Shown one piece after another: positions 1 to 5,849 of a stretch of 8,417 nt of DNA (positions are counted from its first letter, which is position 1; the number at the start of each line of letters is the position of its first letter). Where the stretch lies: NCBI GenBank assembly GCA_016930955.1, contig JAFGFR010000220.1:1-8417 (forward strand), in the 5' to 3' direction. The notes beneath the pieces were generated by a model, which did no database searches, had not been told where the DNA came from, and saw only the letters and a program-made list of their open reading frames with translations. The translations under genes were made by a program, and so were the position numbers. The DNA comes from Victivallales bacterium (lineage in GTDB: Bacteria > Verrucomicrobiota > Lentisphaeria > Victivallales > JAADHT01).

Positions 1-1
1 A

Positions 2-64
2 AACATAGGCGACATCGTTGCCATGCTCGCCAAGGAACAGAAATCGACTCCAGGGTATAGATAA
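2..64 (+). CDS. probable 3' end of a gene cut by the left window edge
   Basis: Frame 2 is open from the window edge and reads 20 codons (NIGDIVAMLAKEQKSTPGYR) before a TAA at 62-64. The composition is that of an ordinary soluble protein tail, and the other two forward frames look less protein-like. It would converge on the beta-galactosidase gene, whose stop is at 163. Twenty residues are too few to assign a family, so no function is offered. The call rests only on an open frame at a window edge and could be chance. Bases 65-162 between the two stops hold no convincing gene. They contain a GGCGAT/ATCGCC inverted repeat (94-99 and 146-151) but no T-run, so no clear terminator. Confidence 0.4.
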   Translation, partial: NIGDIVAMLAKEQKSTPGYR

Positions 65-162
65 TATTTATCCAAAAATTTTAGGTAGGCAGGGGCGATT
101 TGGAATGCAGCGTCCGGTGTGTCACAGGACATTCGGGGGGATTGGATCGCCGATGGCGCTTG

Positions 163-2226
163 CTACTCTTTTATTATCTCCACGCCATGTATCGGGAGGG
201 TGATTTTTCTGCCGTCGATTTTTTTCCCGTCGAGGAGGCTGGTGCCTTTGGGAGTGGAGGGGATATCAAGGTCGCCGTCTGTGTTGTTTATCAGGAACCA
301 TATTTTTTTATTGTTGTTTTTTCTGATTGACACGGCGAGTCCTTCGGGTGCGGCGTGGAGTGGCTTTTGCAGTGCGGCCATTCTTACTAGCTCGGGGAGG
401 AGCAACTCGGTGACTGCAGATGAGAGGAATGTGCCGACGTAGACGGCCTTGCCTTTGCCGAATGGGTTGACCGACACGGCAGTCTGGTTGTCGAGGTGTC
501 TCCCTGCCCATACTGCGAGGGTCTCGGCAGTGTCGTTCTGCAGTACCTCGTACCACTGTTCGGTGATCTGTTTTTTCCCATTGATACAGATGTACTTTGG
601 CCTTTGCTCGGGCATGTTCTGCTTCCCGTACTCCCCGACTGTTATCCCGGCGAGTTTCCTGAGGCATCCTGGCATGGTTTCGGGCACGACCTTGTTGTTG
701 ATGCCATGAGTTGCGGTTCTTGCGCCTATCACCAGCACGCCGCCGTCGGCGACGTATTTCTCGAGGATCGGTGCCCATTCGGGTTTGAACAAGGCCCAGT
801 GGGGGATGAAGTACAGCTTTATTCCCGAGAGGTCGTCCTCGGGGTGGACGCAACCGATCGAGTACCCCGACTGGAAGAGTACGGAATGTATCTCCCCCGC
901 TATGCAGCAGCAGCTTTTCAGCCCTAAGTGCATTGTGTTATGGGCTTCATTCACGTCGTAGTCGCCTGTGGCTATGGCGCAGTCGATATGGACTTCCGTG
1001 CCGAGGATTTCCTTTCCCACGGTTCTCATCTCTCTGCCGATCTGTGCGATCTCGTCGTAGCGTCTGCGGGGGATGTTGTCGTGGTCGAGTATCCCGCACC
1101 AGTATTCCTCCGCGCCGAATCGGCATGTCCGCCACCTGAAGTAGAGCAGGCTGTCCGCGCCTCTTGAGACGCTAATGTATGTCATCCTGCGGATCTCGTT
1201 TGGCTCGGGGTTGTCGTGGAAGTATGTTTTCTGACCTCCCGGGCCTGACTGGTGCTCCGGTATGAAGAAGTTTCCTGAGAGCGCCCGGGCGGAATCGAGG
1301 TGGTAGGCCTGATGGATGTAGCGTGTGGTGTTGTCGTTGTTGAAGAATGGGTAGATGTCCAGCCCTAGCGCGTCCAGGTCGCGTGTGAACGGGCCTCGGA
1401 AGTCGGTCTTCTGGTGAGTCCCGTTGTGGATGATGAACCATTCTGGGCGCGCCTGCCTGAGTATCTCGATCTGGTCGTGCTGGAATTCCTCGACGATGTG
1501 GCTCAGGTAGCGGAAGTAGTCGAGCTGATGCGATGGGTTGGGGTATGCCGGTGCCCCGTCCTTTGGAAGAGATATCTCGGCGAACGAGGAGAAGGTCAAT
1601 GCCCAGAAGGATGTGCCCCGCTCGCGGTTCAACAGCGAGATGTCGTTGTCGTATTTCTTTTTCAGAAATTCCTGGAACCCGCTTTGGCAGGCAGGGCAAT
1701 GGCATTCTGCGAAATGGCAGTTGAACTCGTTGTCGGTCTGCCATGCGACCACATTCGGGTTGTCGCGGTAGTGCCGTGCCATGCTCTCGGTTATCCTGCG
1801 CGAATACTTCCTGAATACTTCACTGCTGTGGCAACAGTGCTGCCTCGATCCATGCTGCATGGCTACGCCGGCGGAATTTTCTCGCAAGGTCTCGGGATGC
1901 TTGACAGTCAGCCACCTCGGGGGTGCTGCGGTGGGCGTGCACAGCATTGTCGAGATACCCTTGTCCGCGAGTTTCGCAATGGTGTCGTCGAACAGCGAGA
2001 AGTCGAAGATGCCCTCCTGCGGCTCCATGAGGTCCCAGGCGAACTCTGCCATCCTGACCATGTTGAATCCTGCATCGGCCATGCGCTGCGGGTCTCCGGC
2101 GCGGGTCTGCTCGTCCCAGTGCTCAGGATAATAAGGCGCGCCGAACCAGAATCGGTCAACCTTCATAGAGTGCCTGTGGCTCAAATCTCTTCTCCCCGTC
2201 GGTTCCCAGTCGTCTAGCTTGCCCAT
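163..2226 (-). CDS. beta-galactosidase, glycoside hydrolase family 42
   Basis: Cytoplasmic retaining glycosidase expected to release terminal beta-galactose from imported short galactosides. The 687 residues match the usual GH42 length. The TIM barrel (about residues 25-400) opens with FGAPYYPEHW. It carries the acid/base glutamate E167 in WQTDNEF and the nucleophile E324 in FIPEHQSGPGG, the two hallmark GH42 sites. A four-cysteine zinc site is complete: C132 plus C175, C177 and C180 in ECHCPAC. A trimerisation-type middle domain (about 410-615, including VNPFGKGKAVYVGTF) and a small C-terminal beta domain follow. There is no signal peptide. The ATG at 2226 is chosen because AAAGGAGA lies 8 bases upstream. 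A second ATG at 2166 (MKVDRFWFGAPYY), nearer the usual family start, has no ribosome site. The gene diverges from an AraC-type regulator, its probable controller. True substrates could include arabinogalactan-type oligosaccharides. Family assignment is firm; substrate is inferred. Confidence 0.96.
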   Translation of the reverse strand: MGKLDDWEPTGRRDLSHRHSMKVDRFWFGAPYYPEHWDEQTRAGDPQRMADAGFNMVRMAEFAWDLMEPQEGIFDFSLFDDTIAKLADKGISTMLCTPTAAPPRWLTVKHPETLRENSAGVAMQHGSRQHCCHSSEVFRKYSRRITESMARHYRDNPNVVAWQTDNEFNCHFAECHCPACQSGFQEFLKKKYDNDISLLNRERGTSFWALTFSSFAEISLPKDGAPAYPNPSHQLDYFRYLSHIVEEFQHDQIEILRQARPEWFIIHNGTHQKTDFRGPFTRDLDALGLDIYPFFNNDNTTRYIHQAYHLDSARALSGNFFIPEHQSGPGGQKTYFHDNPEPNEIRRMTYISVSRGADSLLYFRWRTCRFGAEEYWCGILDHDNIPRRRYDEIAQIGREMRTVGKEILGTEVHIDCAIATGDYDVNEAHNTMHLGLKSCCCIAGEIHSVLFQSGYSIGCVHPEDDLSGIKLYFIPHWALFKPEWAPILEKYVADGGVLVIGARTATHGINNKVVPETMPGCLRKLAGITVGEYGKQNMPEQRPKYICINGKKQITEQWYEVLQNDTAETLAVWAGRHLDNQTAVSVNPFGKGKAVYVGTFLSSAVTELLLPELVRMAALQKPLHAAPEGLAVSIRKNNNKKIWFLINNTDGDLDIPSTPKGTSLLDGKKIDGRKITLPIHGVEIIKE

Positions 2227-2234
2227 GTCGAAAA

Positions 2235-2242
2235 TCTCCTTT
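2235..2242 (-). promoter_or_regulatory. ribosome binding site of the GH42 gene
   Basis: On the minus strand the bases read AAAGGAGA, 8 bases before the ATG at 2226-2224. This decides in favour of the upstream start and adds about 20 residues ahead of the conserved barrel start. Confidence 0.75.
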
Positions 2243-2298
2243 GAAACTGGCTCTTATATTTAACCCTATCGTGCTGTATAAAATTACATGATTTTAAC

Positions 2299-2308
2299 CT
2301 GGATCCAG
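2299..2308. promoter_or_regulatory. candidate operator: 10-bp perfect palindrome
   Basis: CTGGATCCAG is a perfect palindrome near the middle of the divergent gap. It is followed directly by an imperfect dyad, AGCA-N6-TGCT, at 2307-2320. Position and symmetry make it a candidate regulator site. Against this, many AraC-family proteins bind direct rather than inverted repeats, and a 10-bp palindrome can occur by chance. Confidence 0.35.
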
Positions 2309-2319
2309 CAATTTACTGC

Positions 2320-2346
2320 TTGAAATATGTAGATAACTGCTATATT
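2320..2346 (+). promoter_or_regulatory. candidate promoter of the AraC-type gene
   Basis: TTGAAA (2320-2325) and TATATT (2341-2346) resemble -35 and -10 boxes with a short 15-base spacer. A TG one base ahead of the -10 (an extended -10, TGC-TATATT) would compensate for the spacing. The predicted start lies near 2353, giving a leader of roughly 55 bases to the ATG at 2410. The upstream arm of the inverted repeat 2335-2368 covers the -10 box. Confidence 0.35.
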
Positions 2347-2372
2347 TAGGGGCGATTAGATAGCGGTTTTTT
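2335..2372 (+). promoter_or_regulatory. inverted repeat with T-run upstream of araC-type gene
   Basis: AACTGCTAT (2335-2343) can pair with ATAGCGGTT (2360-2368) in a 9-bp stem with one G-U pair and a 16-base loop. The stem runs into a tract of six T (2367-2372). Read as RNA this looks like an intrinsic terminator or attenuator on the plus strand. Read as DNA, its left arm covers the likely -10 box and it could be an operator. No gene upstream on this strand needs a terminator here. Confidence 0.35.
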
Positions 2373-2409
2373 AATCCTTCATTTTTTTTGGTATGTCACC
2401 GGGGATCAG

Positions 2410-3222
2410 ATGAACGCAATTGATTCGATGTTCAAGAATCCGTTTGTCGCGGGTGAGACGAGCCTCTCCGGGGAGGATTGTCCAGCGATATACCGCCCCT
2501 ACGGGATGGAGAGATGGATACTGAACTGCACTGTCTTAGGCGGGGGGAGGATAAACAGCGGCGTGGAGATGTTCACGGTATCGGAAGGTGATTTCCTTCT
2601 TTTCCCCCCGGGCGTAAGGCACGACTATGGGAAATCGCCTTGCCATGCCTGCTGGAGGCATCTTTGGGCCTATTTCGATCCGGAGACGCAATGGCTCCCG
2701 CTGATGAAGTGGCCTCAAGCCGCTGGAGGAGTGTTGATGCTGAGCATAGCCGACAAAAACCTTCTCGGTGGCATACGGGGGGCTCTTAAGAAGGTGGTGT
2801 CGAGCTACAACTCGCATCTTTCGAGGAGACTCAGTCTCTGCAGGAACTATCTTGAGGAATGCCTTTTATTGATAGACAGCGCCACTCCTGGTGGTGGTGC
2901 GCAGAGTGACCCGCGCATACGGCGTGCCCTCGATATGATGGACAAAGAGCTAGGGGGGAGCCTTGATGTCGCGGCAATCGCCAAGGCCTGCGGGATGTCG
3001 AAATCCCGTTTCGCGCATCTTTTCAAGCAGGACATGGGGACATCCCCGATGAGGTATCTGCAGGCCAGGCGTATCGAGGAGGCCGGTAAGCTGCTGATCT
3101 CGCGCAACGCGACGGTCGGCGAGGTGGCATTCAGCTCCGGGTTCGGCGACCAGATGTATTTCTCGAAGGTTTTCAAAAAGATAACAGGGAGGACTCCACG
3201 TGAATTCAAGGCAGGCGGATGA
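2410..3222 (+). CDS. AraC-family transcriptional regulator (cupin plus double HTH)
   Basis: Probable sugar-responsive activator, 270 residues, the usual length for the family. Residues about 20-95 form a cupin-like ligand-sensing domain, with GDFLLFPPGVRHDYG at 60-74 as the typical core. The C-terminal DNA-binding part has two helix-turn-helix units: about 184-206 (VAAIAKACGMSKSRFAHLFK) and 234-257. The second leads into the family signature with GFGDQMYFSKVFKKITGRTP. The ATG at 2410 is the first usable start. The ATG at 2393 meets a stop after six codons. A GGGGAT lies a few bases upstream as a weak ribosome site. It diverges from the GH42 gene, which makes galactoside control the best guess. 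It overlaps the corA gene by 23 bases, so it also heads a two-gene unit. Family is firm; ligand is inferred. Confidence 0.93.
   Translation: MNAIDSMFKNPFVAGETSLSGEDCPAIYRPYGMERWILNCTVLGGGRINSGVEMFTVSEGDFLLFPPGVRHDYGKSPCHACWRHLWAYFDPETQWLPLMKWPQAAGGVLMLSIADKNLLGGIRGALKKVVSSYNSHLSRRLSLCRNYLEECLLLIDSATPGGGAQSDPRIRRALDMMDKELGGSLDVAAIAKACGMSKSRFAHLFKQDMGTSPMRYLQARRIEEAGKLLISRNATVGEVAFSSGFGDQMYFSKVFKKITGRTPREFKAGG
3186..3192 (+). promoter_or_regulatory. ribosome binding site of corA inside the regulator gene
   Basis: AGGGAGG ends 7 bases before a GTG at 3200. It lies within the last codons of the AraC-type gene. It is the strongest ribosome site in this neighbourhood and supports the GTG start and coupled translation of the two genes. 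Confidence 0.65.
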
Positions 3223-4351
3223 CATTGACGAAGTGAAACCTCAGGCCGAAGCACCTGCGGACATCTACGATGACGATGACGATGGAGATGATATGTCCAC
3301 GATGCGGACGTATCTGAGCAAGCGCTTCCAGCCCCCCGGGACGCTGACCTATACCGGCAGCTACGACACCCAGAAGCCTGTGGTCACGGTATTCGAGTAC
3401 GACGCTTCGGGCTGCGAGGAGCGCACGCTTGATGATGTCAGGGGGATAACGCGTCTGAAAGAATCGAAAAAGGTCTGTTGGCTGAACATTGACGGGCTGT
3501 CGGATGTTTCCCTTGTCGAGAAGGTAGGAGTGGCATTCGGCATACATCCGCTGATCCTGGAGGACATCCTGCACACCTCGCAGCGACCCAAGCTCGAGGA
3601 CTGCGGCAACTACATATATGTAGCCGTCAAGATGCTCGGCCTCGAGTCCGATGATGCCATTTCCACCGAGCAGGTGAGCCTGATCATCGGGAAGAAGCTG
3701 CTTATATCGTTCCAGGAGAAGCCTGGGGATGTGTTCGAGGCCGTCAGGGCAAGGATAAGGCAGGGCAAGGGGCACGTCAGCAAGATGGGCGCGGACTATC
3801 TCGCATATTCACTGATTGACGCCGTGGTTGACAACTACTTTTTGATACTCGAGGCTCTAGGCGAGGAGAGCGAGTTGATGGAGGAGCAGCTTGTCGAGGA
3901 GTTTGACCACTCAGTGATGTACAAGGTGCATTCGATCAAGCGAAGGTTGCTCTCGCTGCGCAGGTCTATATGGCCTTTGAGGGAGGTCATCGGCGCGATG
4001 GGGCGCAGCGAGTCGCCGATTGTGGTGAAGAAGACCCACATCTACATCAGAGACCTCTACGACAACACGATACAGGTGATGGACATGGTCGAGAGCCTGA
4101 GGGATATGGCCGGGGGGCTGCTCGACACCCATCTTTCCGCCGCGAGCAACAGGATGAACTCGGTAATGAAGGTGCTGGCCATAATCGCCACGATATTCAT
4201 CCCGCTGACCTTCGTGGCGGGGGTTTACGGGATGAACTTCAAGTACATGCCGGAGCTGGAGCATCCTCTGGCGTATCCCGTGGTGATGTCACTTATGCTC
4301 CTCACCGCTGTGCTCATGCTATGCTTCTTCAAACGGAAGAAATGGTTGTGA
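3200..4351 (+). CDS. corA: CorA-type magnesium/divalent cation transporter
   Basis: Pentameric inner-membrane channel for Mg2+ (possibly Co2+/Ni2+). The sequence resembles the Thermotoga maritima type of CorA along nearly its whole length, from PPGTLTYTGSY (about residue 45) through the long helical cytoplasmic funnel (FGIHPLILEDIL, TEQVSLI, FQEKPGDVF, IWPLREV). Two C-terminal membrane helices sit at about 320-341 and 358-376. The selectivity motif YGMNF is at 343-347, and the protein ends in the basic tail FKRKKWL. The GTG at 3200 has an excellent ribosome site and gives 383 residues. About 40 extra N-terminal residues include an acidic run (YDDDDDGDD, 23-31). An ATG at 3293, with GGAG five bases upstream, would remove this extension and give a family-like length. 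It overlaps the upstream regulator gene by 23 bases and is probably translated in coupling with it. Family is firm; start is uncertain. Confidence 0.96.
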   Translation: MNSRQADDIDEVKPQAEAPADIYDDDDDGDDMSTMRTYLSKRFQPPGTLTYTGSYDTQKPVVTVFEYDASGCEERTLDDVRGITRLKESKKVCWLNIDGLSDVSLVEKVGVAFGIHPLILEDILHTSQRPKLEDCGNYIYVAVKMLGLESDDAISTEQVSLIIGKKLLISFQEKPGDVFEAVRARIRQGKGHVSKMGADYLAYSLIDAVVDNYFLILEALGEESELMEEQLVEEFDHSVMYKVHSIKRRLLSLRRSIWPLREVIGAMGRSESPIVVKKTHIYIRDLYDNTIQVMDMVESLRDMAGGLLDTHLSAASNRMNSVMKVLAIIATIFIPLTFVAGVYGMNFKYMPELEHPLAYPVVMSLMLLTAVLMLCFFKRKKWL

Positions 4352-4418
4352 GGGAAATTATGATTGGCTCGGGAGGCAGTTTTGAAATTGGCTCTGATTA
4401 TTAAGTTTCCCATTTTTT
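4352..4418 (+). terminator. possible terminator after corA
   Basis: GGGAAA (4352-4357), directly after the corA stop, is complementary to TTTCCC (4406-4411). The second arm is followed by A and six T (4413-4418). The enclosed loop is long, 48 bases, and contains the short direct repeat ATTGGCTC twice, so this is a weak intrinsic terminator at best. Its position before a 100-bp gap and a new gene group is right. Confidence 0.4.
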
Positions 4419-4443
4419 GCTATGCTCTGTTGTATCGCCTTTG

Positions 4444-4486
4444 TGCCGAGGTAAATTAGGTGGTCTGGCGGGAGAGGCATTCGGCA
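4444..4486 (+). promoter_or_regulatory. inverted repeat in the folE leader
   Basis: TGCCGA (4444-4449) and TCGGCA (4481-4486) are exact reverse complements 31 bases apart, ending about 30 bases before the folE start. They could form a leader hairpin or a protein site. The region does not match what I know of the tetrahydrofolate riboswitch classes found upstream of folate genes. A six-base match at this distance may be chance. Confidence 0.25.
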
Positions 4487-4515
4487 TCGGGATTCTGTTG
4501 ACAAAATAGGGTTTT

Positions 4516-5061
4516 ATGATGAAAGAGTTGATCAGGAAATTGCTTGAGGAGATAGGCGAGGATCCATGCAGGGAGGGCCTGCTTGCCACGCCCGACAGGG
4601 TTGAGGAGAGCATGAGGTTCCTCACTCGGGGATACCAGCAGGACATAGATGAGATCATAAACAATGCTATTTTCACGGAGGCCTGCGACGACATGGTGAT
4701 TGTCAAGAACATCGAGTTCTACAGCCTTTGCGAGCACCATCTTCTGCCTTTCTATGGGAAGTGCCATATTGGGTACATCCCTAAGGGCAAGGTTTTTGGT
4801 GTGAGCAAGCTTGCGAGGCTGGTGGACTGTTTTGCGCGTCGTCTTCAGGTACAGGAGAGGCTTACCCGGGAGGTTGCCAAGACAGTGAGGGGCAGCATTG
4901 CCGCGGGTGGTGTAGGCGTGGTCATGGAGGCGCAGCACATGTGCATGATCATGCGTGGAGTCGAGAAGCAGAACTCGGTGATGGTGACTTCTTCGATGCT
5001 TGGCTCCTTCCGTTCCGACCCGGCGACACGTGCCGAGTTCCTGCGGCTGATAATGCACTGA
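4516..5061 (+). CDS. folE: GTP cyclohydrolase I, type IA
   Basis: Converts GTP to 7,8-dihydroneopterin triphosphate plus formate, the first step toward folate, biopterin-type pterins and 7-deazaguanines such as queuosine. At 181 residues it is normal for the bacterial enzyme. The zinc ligands are present: C72 and H75 in SLCEHHLLPF and C143 in HMCMIMRG. H74 and H141 match the conserved catalytic histidines. The GTP-binding stretch GKVFGVSKLARLVDCFARRLQVQERL and RSDPATRAEFL at the C-terminus are also typical. The start is MM. TAGGG at 4507-4511 sits better for the second ATG (4519, 7-base gap) than the first (4-base gap). The stop is followed after 39 bases by the rmlA-type gene, so folE likely leads an operon of three. 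It is the zinc-dependent type, not the FolE2/type IB family. Confidence 0.97.
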   Translation: MMKELIRKLLEEIGEDPCREGLLATPDRVEESMRFLTRGYQQDIDEIINNAIFTEACDDMVIVKNIEFYSLCEHHLLPFYGKCHIGYIPKGKVFGVSKLARLVDCFARRLQVQERLTREVAKTVRGSIAAGGVGVVMEAQHMCMIMRGVEKQNSVMVTSSMLGSFRSDPATRAEFLRLIMH

Positions 5062-5085
5062 TTGCGGGGCTTTCTAAACGGCCCG

Positions 5086-5091
5086 AGGAGG
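5086..5091 (+). promoter_or_regulatory. ribosome binding site of the rmlA-type gene
   Basis: AGGAGG ends 9 bases before the ATG at 5101. It rules in that start over a TTG at 5062 directly after the folE stop, and over an ATG at 5094 that meets a stop in its third codon. Confidence 0.75.
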
Positions 5092-5100
5092 AATGAGGAG

Positions 5101-5829
5101 ATGAATGATTTGAAGGGAGTGATACTTGCCGGCGGGACGGCCAGCAGGTTGAAGCCTCTGACTAAGGTCACGAACAAGCATCTTTTGCCGGTGGGCAAAA
5201 AACCGATGATCTACTACAGCATTGAGAAGCTGGTGGGCGCGGGGATAAGCGATATTCTTGTTGTAACAGGAGTGGAGCATCTCGGTTCTGTGGTCGAGCT
5301 TCTTGGCTCCGGGAGAGATTTCGGATGCAGTTTCACGTACAAGGTGCAGGACGATGCTGGAGGGATTGCCCAGGCTCTTGGCCTTGCGGAGGGCTTTGTG
5401 GCGGGGTCTCCAGTGTTGGTGATTCTAGGCGACAATCTTTTCCAGGATTCCTTGCGGGACTATGTGAGGGAGTACCTCGGGCAGGGCGGGGGTGCCAGGA
5501 TACTGCTCAAGGCTGTCCATGACCCCGAGCGTTTCGGCGTGGCCGTCCTCGATGGAGGGAAGGTGGTCAAGGTGGTCGAGAAGCCTGAAGAGCCGGAGTC
5601 TGAACTTGCCGTCACGGGGGTGTATTTCTACGACAGCAGCGTCTATGACATAATCAGGACATTGAAGCCCTCGGGGAGGGGCGAGCTTGAGATCACTGAT
5701 GTCAACAACGAGTACATCCGCCGGGGCAGCATGCAGTGCTGCATCATGAGAGGCTGGTGGAGTGACGCGGGGACATTCGAGTCGCTTGAGCATGTCCAGC
5801 GTCTTGTAAGGGACAACCCGCCGGAGTGA
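5101..5829 (+). CDS. rmlA: glucose-1-phosphate thymidylyltransferase, short form (RmlA/RfbA type)
   Basis: Joins glucose 1-phosphate and dTTP to dTDP-glucose and pyrophosphate, the entry step to dTDP-6-deoxysugars used in polysaccharides and glycoproteins. At 242 residues it is the short form found for example in Bacillus, lacking the roughly 50-residue C-terminal extension of the Escherichia coli enzyme. Features seen: nucleotide-binding GGTASR (11-16), catalytic lysine K26 in VTNKHLLPVG, VQDDAGGIAQALG (82-94), metal-binding D111 in LGDN, VEKP (159-162), GRGELEITDVNN (192-203) and the second metal site D222 in WWSDAGT. The family normally has GGTGSR, so here an alanine replaces a glycine of the phosphate loop. 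It sits 39 bases after folE, and its stop is 20 bases before the RmlD-type start. Uridylyltransferases of the same fold are the main alternative, but the whole pattern favours thymidylyl transfer. Confidence 0.93.
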   Translation: MNDLKGVILAGGTASRLKPLTKVTNKHLLPVGKKPMIYYSIEKLVGAGISDILVVTGVEHLGSVVELLGSGRDFGCSFTYKVQDDAGGIAQALGLAEGFVAGSPVLVILGDNLFQDSLRDYVREYLGQGGGARILLKAVHDPERFGVAVLDGGKVVKVVEKPEEPESELAVTGVYFYDSSVYDIIRTLKPSGRGELEITDVNNEYIRRGSMQCCIMRGWWSDAGTFESLEHVQRLVRDNPPE

Positions 5830-5849
5830 ACATCAGGGAATTGGCTCCG

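Larger units (their letters stand above)
2227..2409. promoter_or_regulatory. divergent control region between GH42 and araC-type gene
   Basis: This 183-bp gap separates two genes read away from each other and must hold both promoters. It is clearly richer in A and T than the flanking coding DNA. It contains a perfect palindrome, an overlapping imperfect dyad (AGCA...TGCT, 2307-2320), a second inverted repeat with a T-run, and a plausible sigma-70 type promoter for the regulator. Its layout is typical of an AraC-family regulator sitting beside its target. For the GH42 side I see only weak -10-like strings (TATACA, TATAAG on the minus strand) and no convincing -35. Confidence 0.7.

Noticed and set aside
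94..158. GGCGAT/ATCGCC inverted repeat and a CGCC-GAT-GGCG mini-hairpin between converging genes
   Set aside because: No T-run on either strand and short stems, so not a supportable bidirectional terminator.
1414..2217. 267-residue open frame on the plus strand opposite the GH42 gene
   Set aside because: It is the antisense shadow of a well-supported GH42 gene with intact catalytic and zinc residues. Its translation resembles no family I know and it lacks a ribosome site.
4498..4503. TTGACA, a perfect -35 box, just before folE
   Set aside because: A matching -10 would have to fall inside or beyond the folE start codon, and no good hexamer is there.
4419..4515. Folate or pterin riboswitch upstream of folE
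   Set aside because: Only one 6-base inverted repeat is visible and the conserved sequences of known tetrahydrofolate riboswitch classes are not recognisable. A covariance-model search would settle it.
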